Positions 1 to 18,190 of a DNA stretch of 64,000 nucleotides are shown here, piece after piece. This DNA comes from Takakia lepidozioides. Lineage: Eukaryota > Streptophyta > Takakiopsida > Takakiales > Takakiaceae. The notes below the pieces were generated by a model that saw only the letters and a list, made by a program, of their open reading frames with translations, searched no databases and was not told the DNA's origin. The stretch lies in the NCBI GenBank assembly GCA_030704615.1, contig CM060733.1, forward strand, positions 51,772,001 through 51,836,000. The letters run 5' to 3'. Position 1 is the first letter of the stretch. Every line of letters begins with the position of its first letter. Made by a program: the position numbers and the translations under genes.

Positions 1-74
1 AGCGCAAGAGAGACGGCGGCCTGGAGCCGATGGATTACCAAGGCGAGAAGAGATGTCCTCGCCAGCAGAGCAGA

Positions 75-595
75 GAGCAGAGCAGGGATGGAGCAGTCTC
101 GCCATGCCATAGGATGAAAAAGTATTCCTGGATTACTAGACGTGATATTTATAAAGCCATTCCATTCTTGGAATACTATCCCATCTTGCACCACTGGTCA
201 GAAAAGCACTTACACTGTCCTGATCATTAAGTTTATGCCCACAGATAGTTCTCATCTGACCCATTACTTGGAGATGATAGAAAAATGTTGAAGCTCAAAG
301 ATCCAGCAGAGAGTCATATGAACAAGTACCCGCAACTCTTTAAGGCCTCCCTCTCCGGACAACTCGTCCCTCATTCTTCTGTGTAAGGGAAATCTCCAAG
401 GATTCTTTGCCACCTCACATACCCACCCCACTTGTTTAGCAGATTGAGGAGACGTAAGAAGAAACATCACCTTTTGATAACAACCGGGCGCTCCTGGCCC
501 ATCCGCCAGCACCGTCCAAGCCTGTTCCTCAAGCTGCAACATCCCAACCCTCCTGCATCAGCCTATGCAAGCATGATGAGAAGGCACCAAGAGCG
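75..595 (-). repeat. Dispersed repeat, copy A (contiguous)
   Basis: The reverse complement of this stretch matches, with scattered substitutions, two blocks at about 52075-52350 and 52690-52935. Shared landmarks include the segment encoding gggatgttgcagcttgagga-like sequence, the phrase cgcccggttgtcatcaaaag (allowing mismatches), and caagtaatgggtcagatgag. Here the two blocks are joined directly near position 306. At 52 kb they are separated by about 340 bp that contains a helicase exon. No protein-coding content is recognised. It is probably a mobile or duplicated non-coding element of unknown class. Confidence 0.7.
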
Positions 596-599
596 CCGG

Positions 600-2436
600 T
601 GTACGAATGGTTGAACGATTGTAGCGTACCGAACTGAATTCCCTGTAGGTTGCAACCGTAAGTGCAGAGGGGTGTATAAGTAGGCGGAATGGGACGCCAA
701 CTTGTGCAAACGATATGGGATAAATGGTTAATACGACATAATGGTGAGAAGAGAGCGCAAGATGGAAACAATAGGGTAGTGGCGGCGTTGAGAGGAAGGA
801 AGGGGTCTATGAGCTTATCGCTGCTGCAAAGCTGTGCTTTCAAGCTGCATTGACGCTAAGCTTCATCGTGTTCTCAAGGACAATTGAAATGAAGACATTT
901 CTTTGAGCCGAACTCTGGAGTCTCTGCCTCCACGAAGGTCTGTAGAAGTTGATTGAGATGTAGACGCTACTATTGGAGACGAAGATCATTCAGTGGTTGG
1001 CCCCGGGCTTTCCCAAGCTTTTTGTTGTTCTCTCACAGTCCAACCAAACAGTATTCCTGAAGACAGATCTTAGACAAGGAAGACAGTCACTGAACTGACA
1101 TGAAAAACTAGGTAGTAAGCTCCATTCCAAATTCCCCTTGCCTATGTATGTAGTTCAGCAAAGGTGGATTCAATGAACTGTGGAAACCTGCGCAGACACT
1201 GCAGTTCAAAGAGTGTCTGTGAAGATGTGAAAAGCTTGAGTAGTTCAGATCCCAATCTGTCCTTGGTTAGAAGACATTGACCATGGCCAAGCTCAAAACA
1301 ACCACCTGGACCTGAGTGCCAGTGACAGTTTACAACAAAGTAGCACAATACAAACATTTTTCTGACATTTCCTGAGGGAGGGGTTGACAGAAAACACAAC
1401 ACTCCTAAATCCATGCCGCACAGAGAACTAATTGCTAAGGATTTATCTTTATTTGTTTTTGAAAGGAACCTGGGAGCAACAGCACACAATTCAGGCCCTA
1501 TACAGAGGGGGAAAAATTAACCCCCTGTCATAGAAGTCGTGAAGAATGCAGGAGAGACCATCCCCAGACCAACCGCCCTGAAACCATAGCACACAGGCCA
1601 AGGTAGCAGGATGGGACACTATCCAACTGAGCTGCCAGCTGCTAGTGGAACTGGTGGTGTGATTACCAAAAAACTGCAGTAACAGATAGACCTCATCTGT
1701 CAGGCTATAGCACTACGGTTCAAGAGCGATGGCATCATCCTATAGCCACTCCATCCCTCTCAAGTCATGGACTTTATCACTTCTGCAAATACTGTACAAT
1801 TATCAGATGGAGGAAGCCCACCTAACAGGTCTCAAAACTTGGAATCAACTCCCCAGTTATTATATGTGAGAGAAGACCATCTCTGGGAACCAAGAGCAAG
1901 AACAGCGACAAGGATTGTGCTGCTTTCCATCACAAGAGATATGTACCAGTCCTATAAGCAGCTGAAGATAAATCTCAATCAAGTACCAGTCAGCACGCAC
2001 ACAAAGTGACAAGGACTGTGTGTGGTGATTAATTGTATAATACAGTGCAAATAGACTTCTGGCTCCCAAGTACAGATTATCAACAAAAATTGAGAATTCA
2101 GTGCAGAAAAAGACAGGTGAACCAACCGGAGTGGGAATATTGGAAGCCATAACGATGATGTAGCAGTTCCATCACTACGTGGCCATTGTCAATGCCGCCA
2201 GGAACCGCCCGTCCTACTTCTTTCTACCTCCTTCCATGCCTCTTCCAGAGGCACAGCAGCATATACAGCTCAGCCCAATCTATCCACTGAACAGACTTCA
2301 GACTATTACTCATTAAAAGGACAACCAAATACAGGCTACCAGATCCCTACTGTCGGCTCTTATTTAGGTCTTTAAAAACCCTAGTTAAGCAAAGGCTATT
2401 GTTGTCTATTAGCGCTTCTTATGTAAGCGCCAAACA
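600..2436. other. Intergenic, no gene recognised; possible LINE 3'-end fragment
   Basis: Only short ORFs without recognisable domains occur here. A stretch at about 1440-1560 (T-rich run, then a gggggaaaaattaacccc block) resembles, in the same minus orientation, the 3' ends of the LINE copies near 28.2 and 55.97 kb. It may be a short 5'-truncated LINE remnant. The last few hundred bases before 2440 would contain the kinesin-13 3' UTR. Confidence 0.4.
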
Positions 2437-2439
2437 AGT

Positions 2440-10369
<7,930 letters not shown>

Positions 10370-11155
10370 GCAGGCCGTTACACCACATGCAGCGCCTGCA
10401 GGACGCAGTCTGCACACCAATGCCTCAAATCCAAGCAGCCAAAAGAGATCGCCGAAGCCAGAGGTAATGCACGCACAACCGACTCGCTATGCGCGAAGGC
10501 CAACCCGCCCTACCAGCCACAGCAACCGGATCAGACCCCCATCCACCAAGGTCAGAATTTCATACGGACAACAGCCAGGGCCACATCCAGCTTCCACCAC
10601 GGAATGCCACAGCTATCTATGGCTTCCTAAGATCAGCAAGCCCTCCACAGATCCCTGCAACCGATTGCGAGCCAGAGATCCAGAGCAGAGCAGGCAGGGG
10701 GCGCAGCAGGCAGGCAGGCAAGGGGTGGGGTGCGGGCACGGCCTAACCACACCCCGCCACCGCTCGCCATCCTCTATCGCCATCCCGATTCCTAGGATTA
10801 AGTAAATGCCTTACCCTTACCTACACTTACCCTCGGCTTCCGCGCCACGGTTCAGTAATTTCCTTCCCGTTCCCGCTCCATTCAAAGTAAGGCCAGCGGC
10901 GATTGGTGGCGATTGAAAGGAGCGAAAACGGGGTGTTCAAACATGACCAGTAACGGGCTGTGGGGCCCTTCTCCGCGCCCACCATCCGCGGGCACCCGTT
11001 GCCGCACTCCCCGCCTATTTGAACGCTCTTTTCTATTTACTATATTATCTTTATTCCTTTTGTTATTACTCCTTTTTTATTTGTGGAATTATTGACCACG
11101 TAACCACACACGGTGACCCTACCCGATGACGGGTCAATAATTCCCCCAATAATTC
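10370..11155. other. Divergent intergenic region between kinesin-13 and PPR gene 1
   Basis: This holds the 5' leader and promoter of the kinesin gene (minus) and the distal promoter of the PPR gene (plus). No gene is recognised. Long ORFs at 10226-10805 overlap the kinesin first exon antisense or lie in GC-rich leader sequence. An inverted repeat, ggaattattgacc at 11085-11097 and ggtcaataattcc at 11132-11144, can form a 13-bp stem with a 34-nt loop. Confidence 0.6.
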
Positions 11156-11239
11156 CACGTGGTCGTTTCGGACCAATTGACACTTGTCCTACCATTAATT
11201 AATTAGTTAATTATATTATATAATTAGTAAATATAAATA
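11156..11239 (+). promoter_or_regulatory. Candidate core promoter of PPR gene 1: G-box and TATA box
   Basis: A perfect G-box CACGTG lies at 11156-11161, just 3' of an inverted repeat. A TATA box (TATAAATA) is at 11232-11239. Transcription would then start near 11265, leaving the GA repeat in the 5' leader and the ATG at 11333 as the first sensible start. This placement is inferred from motif spacing only. Confidence 0.5.
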
Positions 11240-11276
11240 GAGTAGAGAGGAGAGTGCAGCGATGGCTGGCCTGAGT

Positions 11277-11278
<2 letters not shown>

Positions 11279-11311
<33 letters not shown>
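11279..11311 (+). repeat. (GA)n microsatellite in PPR gene 1 leader
   Basis: An uninterrupted GA run of about 33 nt lies just upstream of the coding start. Read as protein it gives alternating R and E, which is not a plausible N-terminus. Confidence 0.9.
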
Positions 11312-11316
<5 letters not shown>

Positions 11317-11332
11317 TGTGGAAGCATGCTTG

Positions 11333-13258
11333 ATGTGTTCGATCCGCTTGGTTGCCTGTTTGCTGAGAAAGATATTTCTATTTGTGATGATGAAGGTTGT
11401 GGGGTATTCTACTGGAACCCCCACCATGGTGAGCTCTATTGAAAGATGTGGGAATGTGAGGACACTATGTGAGGCAGGACAGCTGAAAGAGGCATTGGAG
11501 ATTTTGAACCAAGGAGGTATTTTTCCGGACTCAAAAACATATGTCTGCCTGTTGCAGAAGTGCATCAAGATGAAAGCCCTATCAGAGGGGAAGCAGGTGC
11601 ATGACCATATTATCCGAAGTGGATTGAAACAGGACATCTTTCTACTCAACACCCTCGTCAACATGCATGCCAAGTGTGGGAGCGTTGTGGATGCACGGCT
11701 AATGTTTGACACAATGCCTAGACGACGTTTGAGTACATGGAATATGATGATGGCAGGATATGCTAAGCAAGGATATTGTAGGGAGGCCTTTGAGACCTAT
11801 GAGAAAATGAGGCGGGAAGGGGTGACACCCAACCAGGTCACGTTCATTTGCGTTCTCAAGGCGTGTTCCAGCCTGGCAGTTCTAGAAAAGGGGAGAATTG
11901 TCCATGCTGACATCCGGAAAGCTGGAATTGTGCCAAATATCATCTTGGACACTACCCTCATTGACATGTATGCCAAATGCGGGAGCATGAAGGATGCGAA
12001 GCAAGTATTCGACAATATGGGTCAGCGAGATGTGGTTTCGTGGAGTGCGCTGATCGCAGGATATGCCCAGCATGGCAGTGGGATGGAGGCTTTGGAGACC
12101 TATGAGAAAATGATGCAAGAAGGGGTGAAACCCAACCAGGTCACGTTCGTATGCATTCTCAAGGCGTGTGGCAACCTGGCAGCCTTGGAAAAGGGCAGAG
12201 AGATCCATGCTTACATCCTGAAAGCTGGAATTGTGCCAAATATCATTCTGGGCAATACCCTCGTGGACATGTATGCTAAATGCGGGAGCATCGAGGATGC
12301 AAAGGGAGTGTTCGACAGCATGGCTGAACGGAATGTGGTGTCTTGGAGTGCTATGATCGCAGGATATGCACAGCATGGGTGTCGAAGGGAGGCACTGCAA
12401 CTATTTGAAGGAATGCAAAAGGAAGGATTGAAGCCAAACAGTATTACCTTTATATGTGTTCTATCTGCTTGTAGCCATGTGGGCCTAGTGGACGAAGGCA
12501 GACACTACTTTGATTCCTTGACTGAAGATCATGGCCTCACTCCTACGATGGAGCACTTTGGCTGCATGGTGGACCTTCTTGGTCGCGCCGGCAGATTGGA
12601 TGAGGCAGAGGACTTCATCAACCAAATGCCAATGGAACCAGATCCTGTGGTGTGGAGGGCCTTACTTGGTGCCTGCCGAATTCATAGCAATGTGGAGGTG
12701 GCAGATCGTGCGGCAAAATGTATTCTCGAGTGGGATCCACAGGATGCCGCAACTTATGTGCTCCTATCAAACATCTATGCTGCTGCTGGCAAGTGGGACG
12801 ACGTAGCAACGGTGAGAAAAATGATGCAGCACAGCGGTGTCAGAAAGGAGGCAGGGTGCTCTTGGATTGAGGTTGGTAATGGGGTGCACACATTCTTGGT
12901 AGATGACAACGTGCATCCAAAAATTGAGGAAATCCATGCTGAGCTCAAGAAATTGTCCGGTCAGATGAAGGCAGCAGGGTATATCCCTGACACACACTTT
13001 GCACTGCATAATGTGGAGGAGGAACAAAAGGAATTTTCTCTTTGCCACCACAGTGAGAAGCTGGCCATTGCATTTGGGCTGATCAGCACAGCCCCTGGGA
13101 CGCCTCTCCGTGTCATCAAGAATCTTCGGGTGTGCGGTGACTGCCACACAGCCGCCAAGTTCATCTCCAAGATTGTTGGGCGAGCAATTGTTGTACGGGA
13201 CGCTAACCGCTTTCACCATTTCCATCAGGGGGTTTGTTCCTGTGGAGAGTACTGGTGA
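11333..13258 (+). CDS. PLS-class DYW pentatricopeptide repeat protein (organellar C-to-U RNA editing factor type)
   Basis: Such proteins bind one organellar RNA site through PPR units; the DYW domain is the cytidine deaminase. The ORF has a single exon and about 640 aa. The ATG at 11333 (MCSIRLVACLL...) skips the GA repeat and gives a basic, hydrophobic organelle-targeting-like N-terminus; 11387 is an alternative. P, L and S units run from about residue 45 to 400 (for example VDMYAKCGSIEDAK, VVSWSAMIAGYAQHG). The E1/E2 region follows (PDPVVWRALLGACRIH, YVLLSNIYAAAGKWDDV). The DYW domain has the PG box (GYIPDTHFALHNVEEE), the deaminase HSE ([11 protein letters not shown]), CGDCH, and the end CSCGEYW, so the zinc ligands are intact. 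EYW replaces DYW and there is no KP-variant signature, which favours the C-to-U type. The units are nearly identical to those of the 22-24 kb paralogue. Confidence 0.93.
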   Translation: MCSIRLVACLLRKIFLFVMMKVVGYSTGTPTMVSSIERCGNVRTLCEAGQLKEALEILNQGGIFPDSKTYVCLLQKCIKMKALSEGKQVHDHIIRSGLKQDIFLLNTLVNMHAKCGSVVDARLMFDTMPRRRLSTWNMMMAGYAKQGYCREAFETYEKMRREGVTPNQVTFICVLKACSSLAVLEKGRIVHADIRKAGIVPNIILDTTLIDMYAKCGSMKDAKQVFDNMGQRDVVSWSALIAGYAQHGSGMEALETYEKMMQEGVKPNQVTFVCILKACGNLAALEKGREIHAYILKAGIVPNIILGNTLVDMYAKCGSIEDAKGVFDSMAERNVVSWSAMIAGYAQHGCRREALQLFEGMQKEGLKPNSITFICVLSACSHVGLVDEGRHYFDSLTEDHGLTPTMEHFGCMVDLLGRAGRLDEAEDFINQMPMEPDPVVWRALLGACRIHSNVEVADRAAKCILEWDPQDAATYVLLSNIYAAAGKWDDVATVRKMMQHSGVRKEAGCSWIEVGNGVHTFLVDDNVHPKIEEIHAELKKLSGQMKAAGYIPDTHFALHNVEEEQKEFSLCHHSEKLAIAFGLISTAPGTPLRVIKNLRVCGDCHTAAKFISKIVGRAIVVRDANRFHHFHQGVCSCGEYW

Positions 13259-13590
13259 AACGACGTTTTGCTTGCAAGATGTATGTCTTCTGCTTCATTC
13301 ATTAAAACTGTGCAACTGTTTGGTTCATTGAACATTCTAGGAATGCTGGCTATGACTTTCTGTTGTGAAGGCATTTCCTCCGAGACACATCAACCCTCCA
13401 AGAGTAGATTGTGGGGTCTCCAAACTAGGAGGTGAAAACCTAGCTTGAAATTGCGATGTGCTCCTGAATGACCATTGTGGGCATGAACTGTCGATGTACA
13501 GATCATATTAGACAAGAAAATGAGAATGTCAGCAGTGTTGTAATTTTTAGCTGCTACAGCGGTGAAAAGCAAGTAGACCTTTTTTAATGT
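13259..13590. other. 3' flank of PPR gene 1
   Basis: No gene seen. It probably contains the 3' UTR. Confidence 0.4.
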
Positions 13591-13599
13591 TGAGGCAGG

Positions 13600-14440
13600 A
13601 ATAGGTCAAAGGAGGCAAGGATGGAGTGTTGCTGCAGTCCAATAGCAGGGGACCAGATTCCAAGCACAAAATTTGAACGAGGCACCGTGGATGGGTAGCT
13701 GGAGGTCAATTGAGAAGCCAGAAGCGGCTAAAGGCAAGTTTGCACCAAGCCCGTTCAGGTGCTTGCAATCCTTATTTTTTACAGATGCAGAAGAATGTCC
13801 GGTTTTTTGCAAGGTAAGCTCACTGTACTTCGCATAAGCAAAGAAAGGGAGCCACACCAAGGTGCCTGTCCTTATGCTTGATATCATTGTTTGCAATTTG
13901 TAAGAGCTTCAAGAAGAGTTTCAGTGTCACAGCTTATTCAGTCATGGTGTGGTCATGGAGGATTGCAGATTTGAGTCAGGCACCTCCACCATCACCACTG
14001 CCTTTGAAAGAGGATTGAGGGGCAACTGAGCTCTTCGGGCTCGTGTGTGGATTTGAGGACACTTTGCAAGGAGGAGAGGTGACTGAAAGAGGAGCTGATG
14101 TTTTGAACCAAGGTGGTCTACCTCTTGCAGGAGTGCATCAAGATGAGAAAACCCTGACAATGGAAAGTAGGTGCATGACCAGAGAGATTGTACTCATAAG
14201 ACGTTGTTTGCCGTAGCCTTGTGGCCATTGACCCCGCGCCCAGTTTGAGCGGGAACATGACCAGAGAGAGAGAAAGAGAGAGGACTCCCGCCGTAGCGGC
14301 ATAACAAAAGAGCCACTTCACCTTGCGGCTACTGCCCCCCTTTCAGGGGTGGGCTCTTTGTGCATGACCACATTATCCAAAGTTGATTCAAGCCAAAGTT
14401 ACTTCTACGCAACACTGTTGTGATCGTATATGGAGTGCAA
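13600..14440 (+). pseudogene. Relic of an OSB-motif/PPR fusion gene
   Basis: Nucleotide blocks match, in order and orientation, the 5' part of the PPR locus at 22.2-22.65 kb. 13617-13710 parallels the PDFKHK-encoding segment (gaccagattccaagcacaaa here, gaccagacttcaagcacaag there). 13975-14010 parallels the cacttccaccatcaccac segment. 14030-14170 parallels the start of the PPR array (ttgaaccaaggtggt, gtgcatcaagatga). 14360-14425 continues with a VHDHIIQS-stop-FKP reading. Frameshifts and stops are numerous, about 200 bp are inserted after 13720, and a small element is inserted at 14182. The rest of the PPR array is missing. Confidence 0.7.
14171..14370 (+). mobile_element. 178-bp insertion with an 11-bp target-site duplication
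   Basis: The identical 11-mer gtgcatgacca occurs at 14171-14181 and 14360-14370, exactly flanking 178 bp (14182-14359) absent from the paralogous PPR sequence. The insert has a GA-rich middle. Its 3' half has complementary ends (aaaagagcca near 14305 and tgggctcttt at its 3' edge) enclosing GC-rich sequence, so it can fold. It ends in a short T run. The duplication length suits LINE-mediated retroposition of a small structured RNA. No RNA family is recognised. Confidence 0.6.
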
Positions 14441-15658
14441 AAGTGTACAATTAGTGTTTGATGAAATACTTTAATGACATATGTTCCCAATCCCAGGCAA
14501 ATGTGGGGCCTGCTATGGAGCCAGGAAATGGTACAGATGGTCCCTCAGCACACCCTGCTGCCTTAGCTCTGCACAATCGGTTCCCAGAGCTCCTCTGGAG
14601 CTGTGCTCAGGAGTTTTTCTCGTCGGGGCCGTGGATGGCTGACATTTTCAACCCTTTGTGAGAGGCCCAGCATTGGGCAATTTTGGAAATCCAAGGACGG
14701 TTGGTTGGCTTCAATGGGTTCATGCAGTCACAGAAGCAATGTATGTGTCTTTCTAACAAAGGAGACTCAATCTAGAGTGTCCCAAAGTTCCATGGGTCAG
14801 AAGCGCAGCGCTGTGATCCGAGGACTGTAGTGGCAAGCACGGATGTTGCAGAAGCCACCAAAGAGCCCAAACAAGCTGGCCAAGCATAGCTGCAGATCAA
14901 ATTCAGAAGCTGATTGCAGTGATGGCGAATCGATAAGAGATGCCAAGTTGCTGCCTTTCATCTGTCTTGGTGATGTATGTTGCAGGGCGAGTGGTGTTGG
15001 AGACTTCTACAGAAAATTGCAGATGGTTTACTGTGGCAGTCGAAATTCATCCCTGCATAAATGGTCACAGCATCCAGACTTGTAATGTAATTTTCTGTTG
15101 GACTAAAACGGTGACAGCACAAAATTCTCAATATGACAAGTCTCCAGTTTTTTTTTTTTGTTGAAGAGAAACACCTGGGAGTCTAAATTGAGAGTAATAA
15201 AATGGAGATAGAAAGCTTCAAGGGTTGTTCACATGTGAGCCATTTATTCATTGAATTGGGATTAGAATTCGGTAGGTTCTCCCAAAAGTGAGTGAAAATT
15301 TTAGATGGCAGCAATGACGGAGGCTGAAAACCAATTTGCATCATGAGAGACGAAACAGCCACCAAATCTAACACGTCACTTGGGAGAGCGTCAAGATGAA
15401 CCACACCTGGAAGCAACACGAAACGTGTTAACTGCAGTTCAAGCAAATTGAAAGTTTCTACTCTTACCCTCAAAACCCTAAACCCAGACTTTAGGTCAGA
15501 CTGTCCCCCTCCGGCAACAAGTGCTTCCGTTCTCTCTCTCCTCAGGGAATGTGTTTGAAGCTCCATCTTCTCTGTTCTCTCTCTTAGTGATTGAAGCTCC
15601 CTCCCCTTGTTCAGGGCGTCCATGTCAGGAACTCGATGATCGGGCCTCTCAACCCGAC
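14441..15658. other. No gene recognised
   Basis: Only short ORFs without domains. A T-rich tract near 15152 may be a retroposon tail or simple sequence. Confidence 0.4.
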
Positions 15659-16093
15659 ATGGAGGTATTGAAGGAGGCGAGCTTGAAATTTGGACAGGAG
15701 CTGGCTGAAGTGCCAAACCTACCCTTTCTCTCTCAGCAGGAGCTGGGGAGGAAAATTGGAGAGCTGGGGAGGAAACTGGACCAAAGCATGCAGCAGATTG
15801 ATGACCGCATGCAGCAGATCGACCAGCAGATGCCGCAGATGCTCTTTATGGAGATGGCCATGGGGTTCGCACGCCTGAACCAACAAATGACTGCAAGAGC
15901 AATCAACTCCTCCCTCCCTCTGCCGGCGCCACTCCAGCATATTGTTGATATGCGTGGGAATGTTCCCCAGAACTTCCCTGCAACTAAAGGCGACGTTCTG
16001 TTGTCGCAGGAAGATGCTTTGGATGCACTTCTGCACGCATATGAGCTACCCACTATATTACTCAGAAGAGGAGTGTCCTTGCGGTGCACTTAG
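15659..16093 (+). CDS. Hypothetical 144-aa coiled-coil protein
   Basis: The ORF is open upstream to 15521, but the ATG at 15659 (MEVLKEASLKFG) begins the compositionally ordered part. Residues 20-75 form a predicted coiled coil with a register-repeated QQELGRKIGELGRKLDQ and DDRMQQIDQQM. This is followed by ARLNQQMTARAINSS, a proline-rich linker (LPLPAPLQHI), and a C-terminal block NFPATKGDVLLSQEDALDAL. The last part (NS, proline-rich, FPATKG, then a helix ending in LLHAYELP) resembles a layout seen in many small uncharacterised fungal proteins; this is recollection, not a search result. It could be a real small gene or a remnant. No promoter evidence was read. Confidence 0.4.
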   Translation: MEVLKEASLKFGQELAEVPNLPFLSQQELGRKIGELGRKLDQSMQQIDDRMQQIDQQMPQMLFMEMAMGFARLNQQMTARAINSSLPLPAPLQHIVDMRGNVPQNFPATKGDVLLSQEDALDALLHAYELPTILLRRGVSLRCT

Positions 16094-16924
16094 GCTTCCT
16101 CGCCTGATTCTAGAGACTAGAATGTTCTGTTGACTAGACACGGCTCCTCTCTTGGCCCTAGGGGCACTGGATCCAAATCCTTTTACAATGTTGAGCTACA
16201 ATGCTGGAAACTAGTTTCTCACCAGACTGACTTCAACAGCAATTTCATACGATCATTTTCTTTACTTTTTCCCCTAAGTGGCAGGTTGGTTGTTGGCACG
16301 CTGAGGTTCAACCATCATCCATTGGGGGATTTATTTTGCAGTTTCTGTAGTGGGTCATAAGGTGTAGTTGCATGATCTCCACATTCGTTAGCTATAGGAA
16401 AATCCCTTACTTTTTATCAGTAGACTTTATGAGCCAGTGTTCGACACTCTTCTGTCTGCGCTACAAATTGACTTATCTTCAAATTGACTTATCTTCTTGT
16501 GTTGTATGAGACAACATTACCAAGACTGCCTGATTCAGCCACACCCATTCTTGGAGGGTTAAGAAGTCTATAATTTTATGAGCTTCATCAGACCAAGGCC
16601 ACTGCTGCAATTCTGCACGGCCCCACGCAGTTTATTTTTCCTACTGTAATTTCTCTGAAGCCAGTTGAAGGCAGAGCATTGGACACCCTTATCCAAGTGC
16701 TAGGAAATTGCAGCTTGAGACAAAGTAAGCAGGAGCTAGCCGAATCAAAATTAAAATGCTAGTCAAAGCTTATAGAACTGGTAGCTCCAAGTTGATCAAT
16801 GCTGATCGCAATTCCCTCTCCCTCTCAACTGCATTGCTTGCAACAATCGACCCCGGAGGAGGACAAAGCCCCATGTGAAGCCTCACCCAAATCAACAAAT
16901 TGCGAGCAACTATGCAGATTACAT
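16094..16924. other. No gene recognised
   Basis: AT-moderate sequence with no ORF of note and no repeat recognised. Confidence 0.4.
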
Positions 16925-18190
16925 TCACCTACAAGTATATTGAAAATGTTCACAACATACTTGGCAGAGTGTCCATAAACTTTGCAGTGTGGCTTGCCAC
17001 CAGAATGTCACACTATCCTTTTTAGAAGTTCTTATGATGCCAACTTGCGGTCCACCATCAGCGATGTACACTGCAAACAAAGCGTCTCCCACAGGATGCC
17101 ATTCCAAGTCCTCAGGCCACTCCTTGTAAGAGTTGATTGATAATCTTTAGTATGACTCAAGTTTACTCCAAACCTGCAGACATGCCCACATACTTGTTCA
17201 GAATCTTCAACAGGTGCCTTTGATTGTGGTGGTCCATCTACTACATCAGCATGCACACACAAGAGCCATACTGTAGGGATACAATTGATGAAAAGAATCA
17301 TCTACACTTCAAAAATGGACTCAATTCTCATCCTTTATCTTGAGATATTTTTCAGAAGTTCACAACCCCATCCAAAGCACTGCAACAACCCCAATTACCC
17401 AAATTTGCAGAATATTCATAGTGTGCTCACTTGAGATGCTTTATCCGTTTCCTGAAGTTTACAAGACTACTTCAAAAGTAAATAGAATGAACACCTAAAC
17501 CCTGTAAGAAATACACCACAAATAAATTGTGCAGAGGATGAGCTACATTGTTCTAGTTGTGCAAGAATATACGACCAAACTCTGTACAGATTCAATCCCA
17601 GAGACTTGTGGGAATAGGGAAGCCTAACAATGCATTGGACAACACAAAAAAATTGATTCAAGTTATATTTACCCAAGATTTGTGACTTGCTCTTTGTGTC
17701 TGTGGGTTGTGAGTGGCGAGAGAAGGCAGAAGATGACACTCCAAGTGGGTTAGAGAGTGGGACTGCCATAGTTGTGCTCAACCTATGCATCCTTGGTGCG
17801 CTCCCATGCTACAGAGTACATTACAGGATTTGCTGAGCACTCATCAAAATTAGACAATTGCAAGAGAATTAACAGGAGATATGCGTGTAGATATGCGTGC
17901 ACTATTGACACTCACTAAAAAAAAGGGTCTAGAGACAAGTGCAATCCCAACAATCTATCAGCACACCACCAAAAAATCCGATATTCAGCTTGTACATACC
18001 TGAGACTTGTGGCACGCACTTGCGTTTGTGGGTTGAGGGGAGCGAGAAGGCAGGAGAGGAGAAGATAAGTGGGTCGACCAAGCCTTGATCGTGTGCTGGC
18101 GATAATGTTTAACCTCCCACCCTGTAGGTGACTACTCCAACAGCCGGAGGACATTGGAATTTCCAACTGGGGTTCTGACCTAAACGCCAC
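16925..18190 (-). CDS. Candidate exons of an unidentified, possibly WD40-like gene
   Basis: On the minus strand, 17130-16968 reads EWPEDLEWHPVGDALFAVY then IADGGPQVGIIRTSKK, a string of the kind seen at the start of WD-repeat blades. It has an acceptor-like cag/aag just before and a GTATG donor after. A further piece at 17250-17200 reads VVDGPPQSKAPVEDSEQ ending at a GTATGT donor. Two related candidate first exons (18190-18000, MAFRSEPQLEI...; 17790-17670, MHRLSTTMAVPL...) share a stretch around tttgtgggttg...gcgagagaaggcag, suggesting a tandem duplication of the 5' end. I cannot assemble a full protein; it may be a fragment or pseudogene. Confidence 0.25.

Noticed and set aside
1142-1489. 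115-aa minus-strand ORF
   Set aside because: No recognisable domain and it overlaps a probable LINE 3'-end remnant.
11279-11332. ATG at 11279 as the start of PPR gene 1
   Set aside because: It would translate the GA microsatellite and lies only about 40 bp from the TATA box. 11333 is more plausible.
11224-12400. Long minus-strand ORFs (for example 162 and 172 aa) across PPR gene 1, and similar ones at 22682-23895
   Set aside because: They are antisense shadows of the conserved PPR coding sequence, with no domain of their own.
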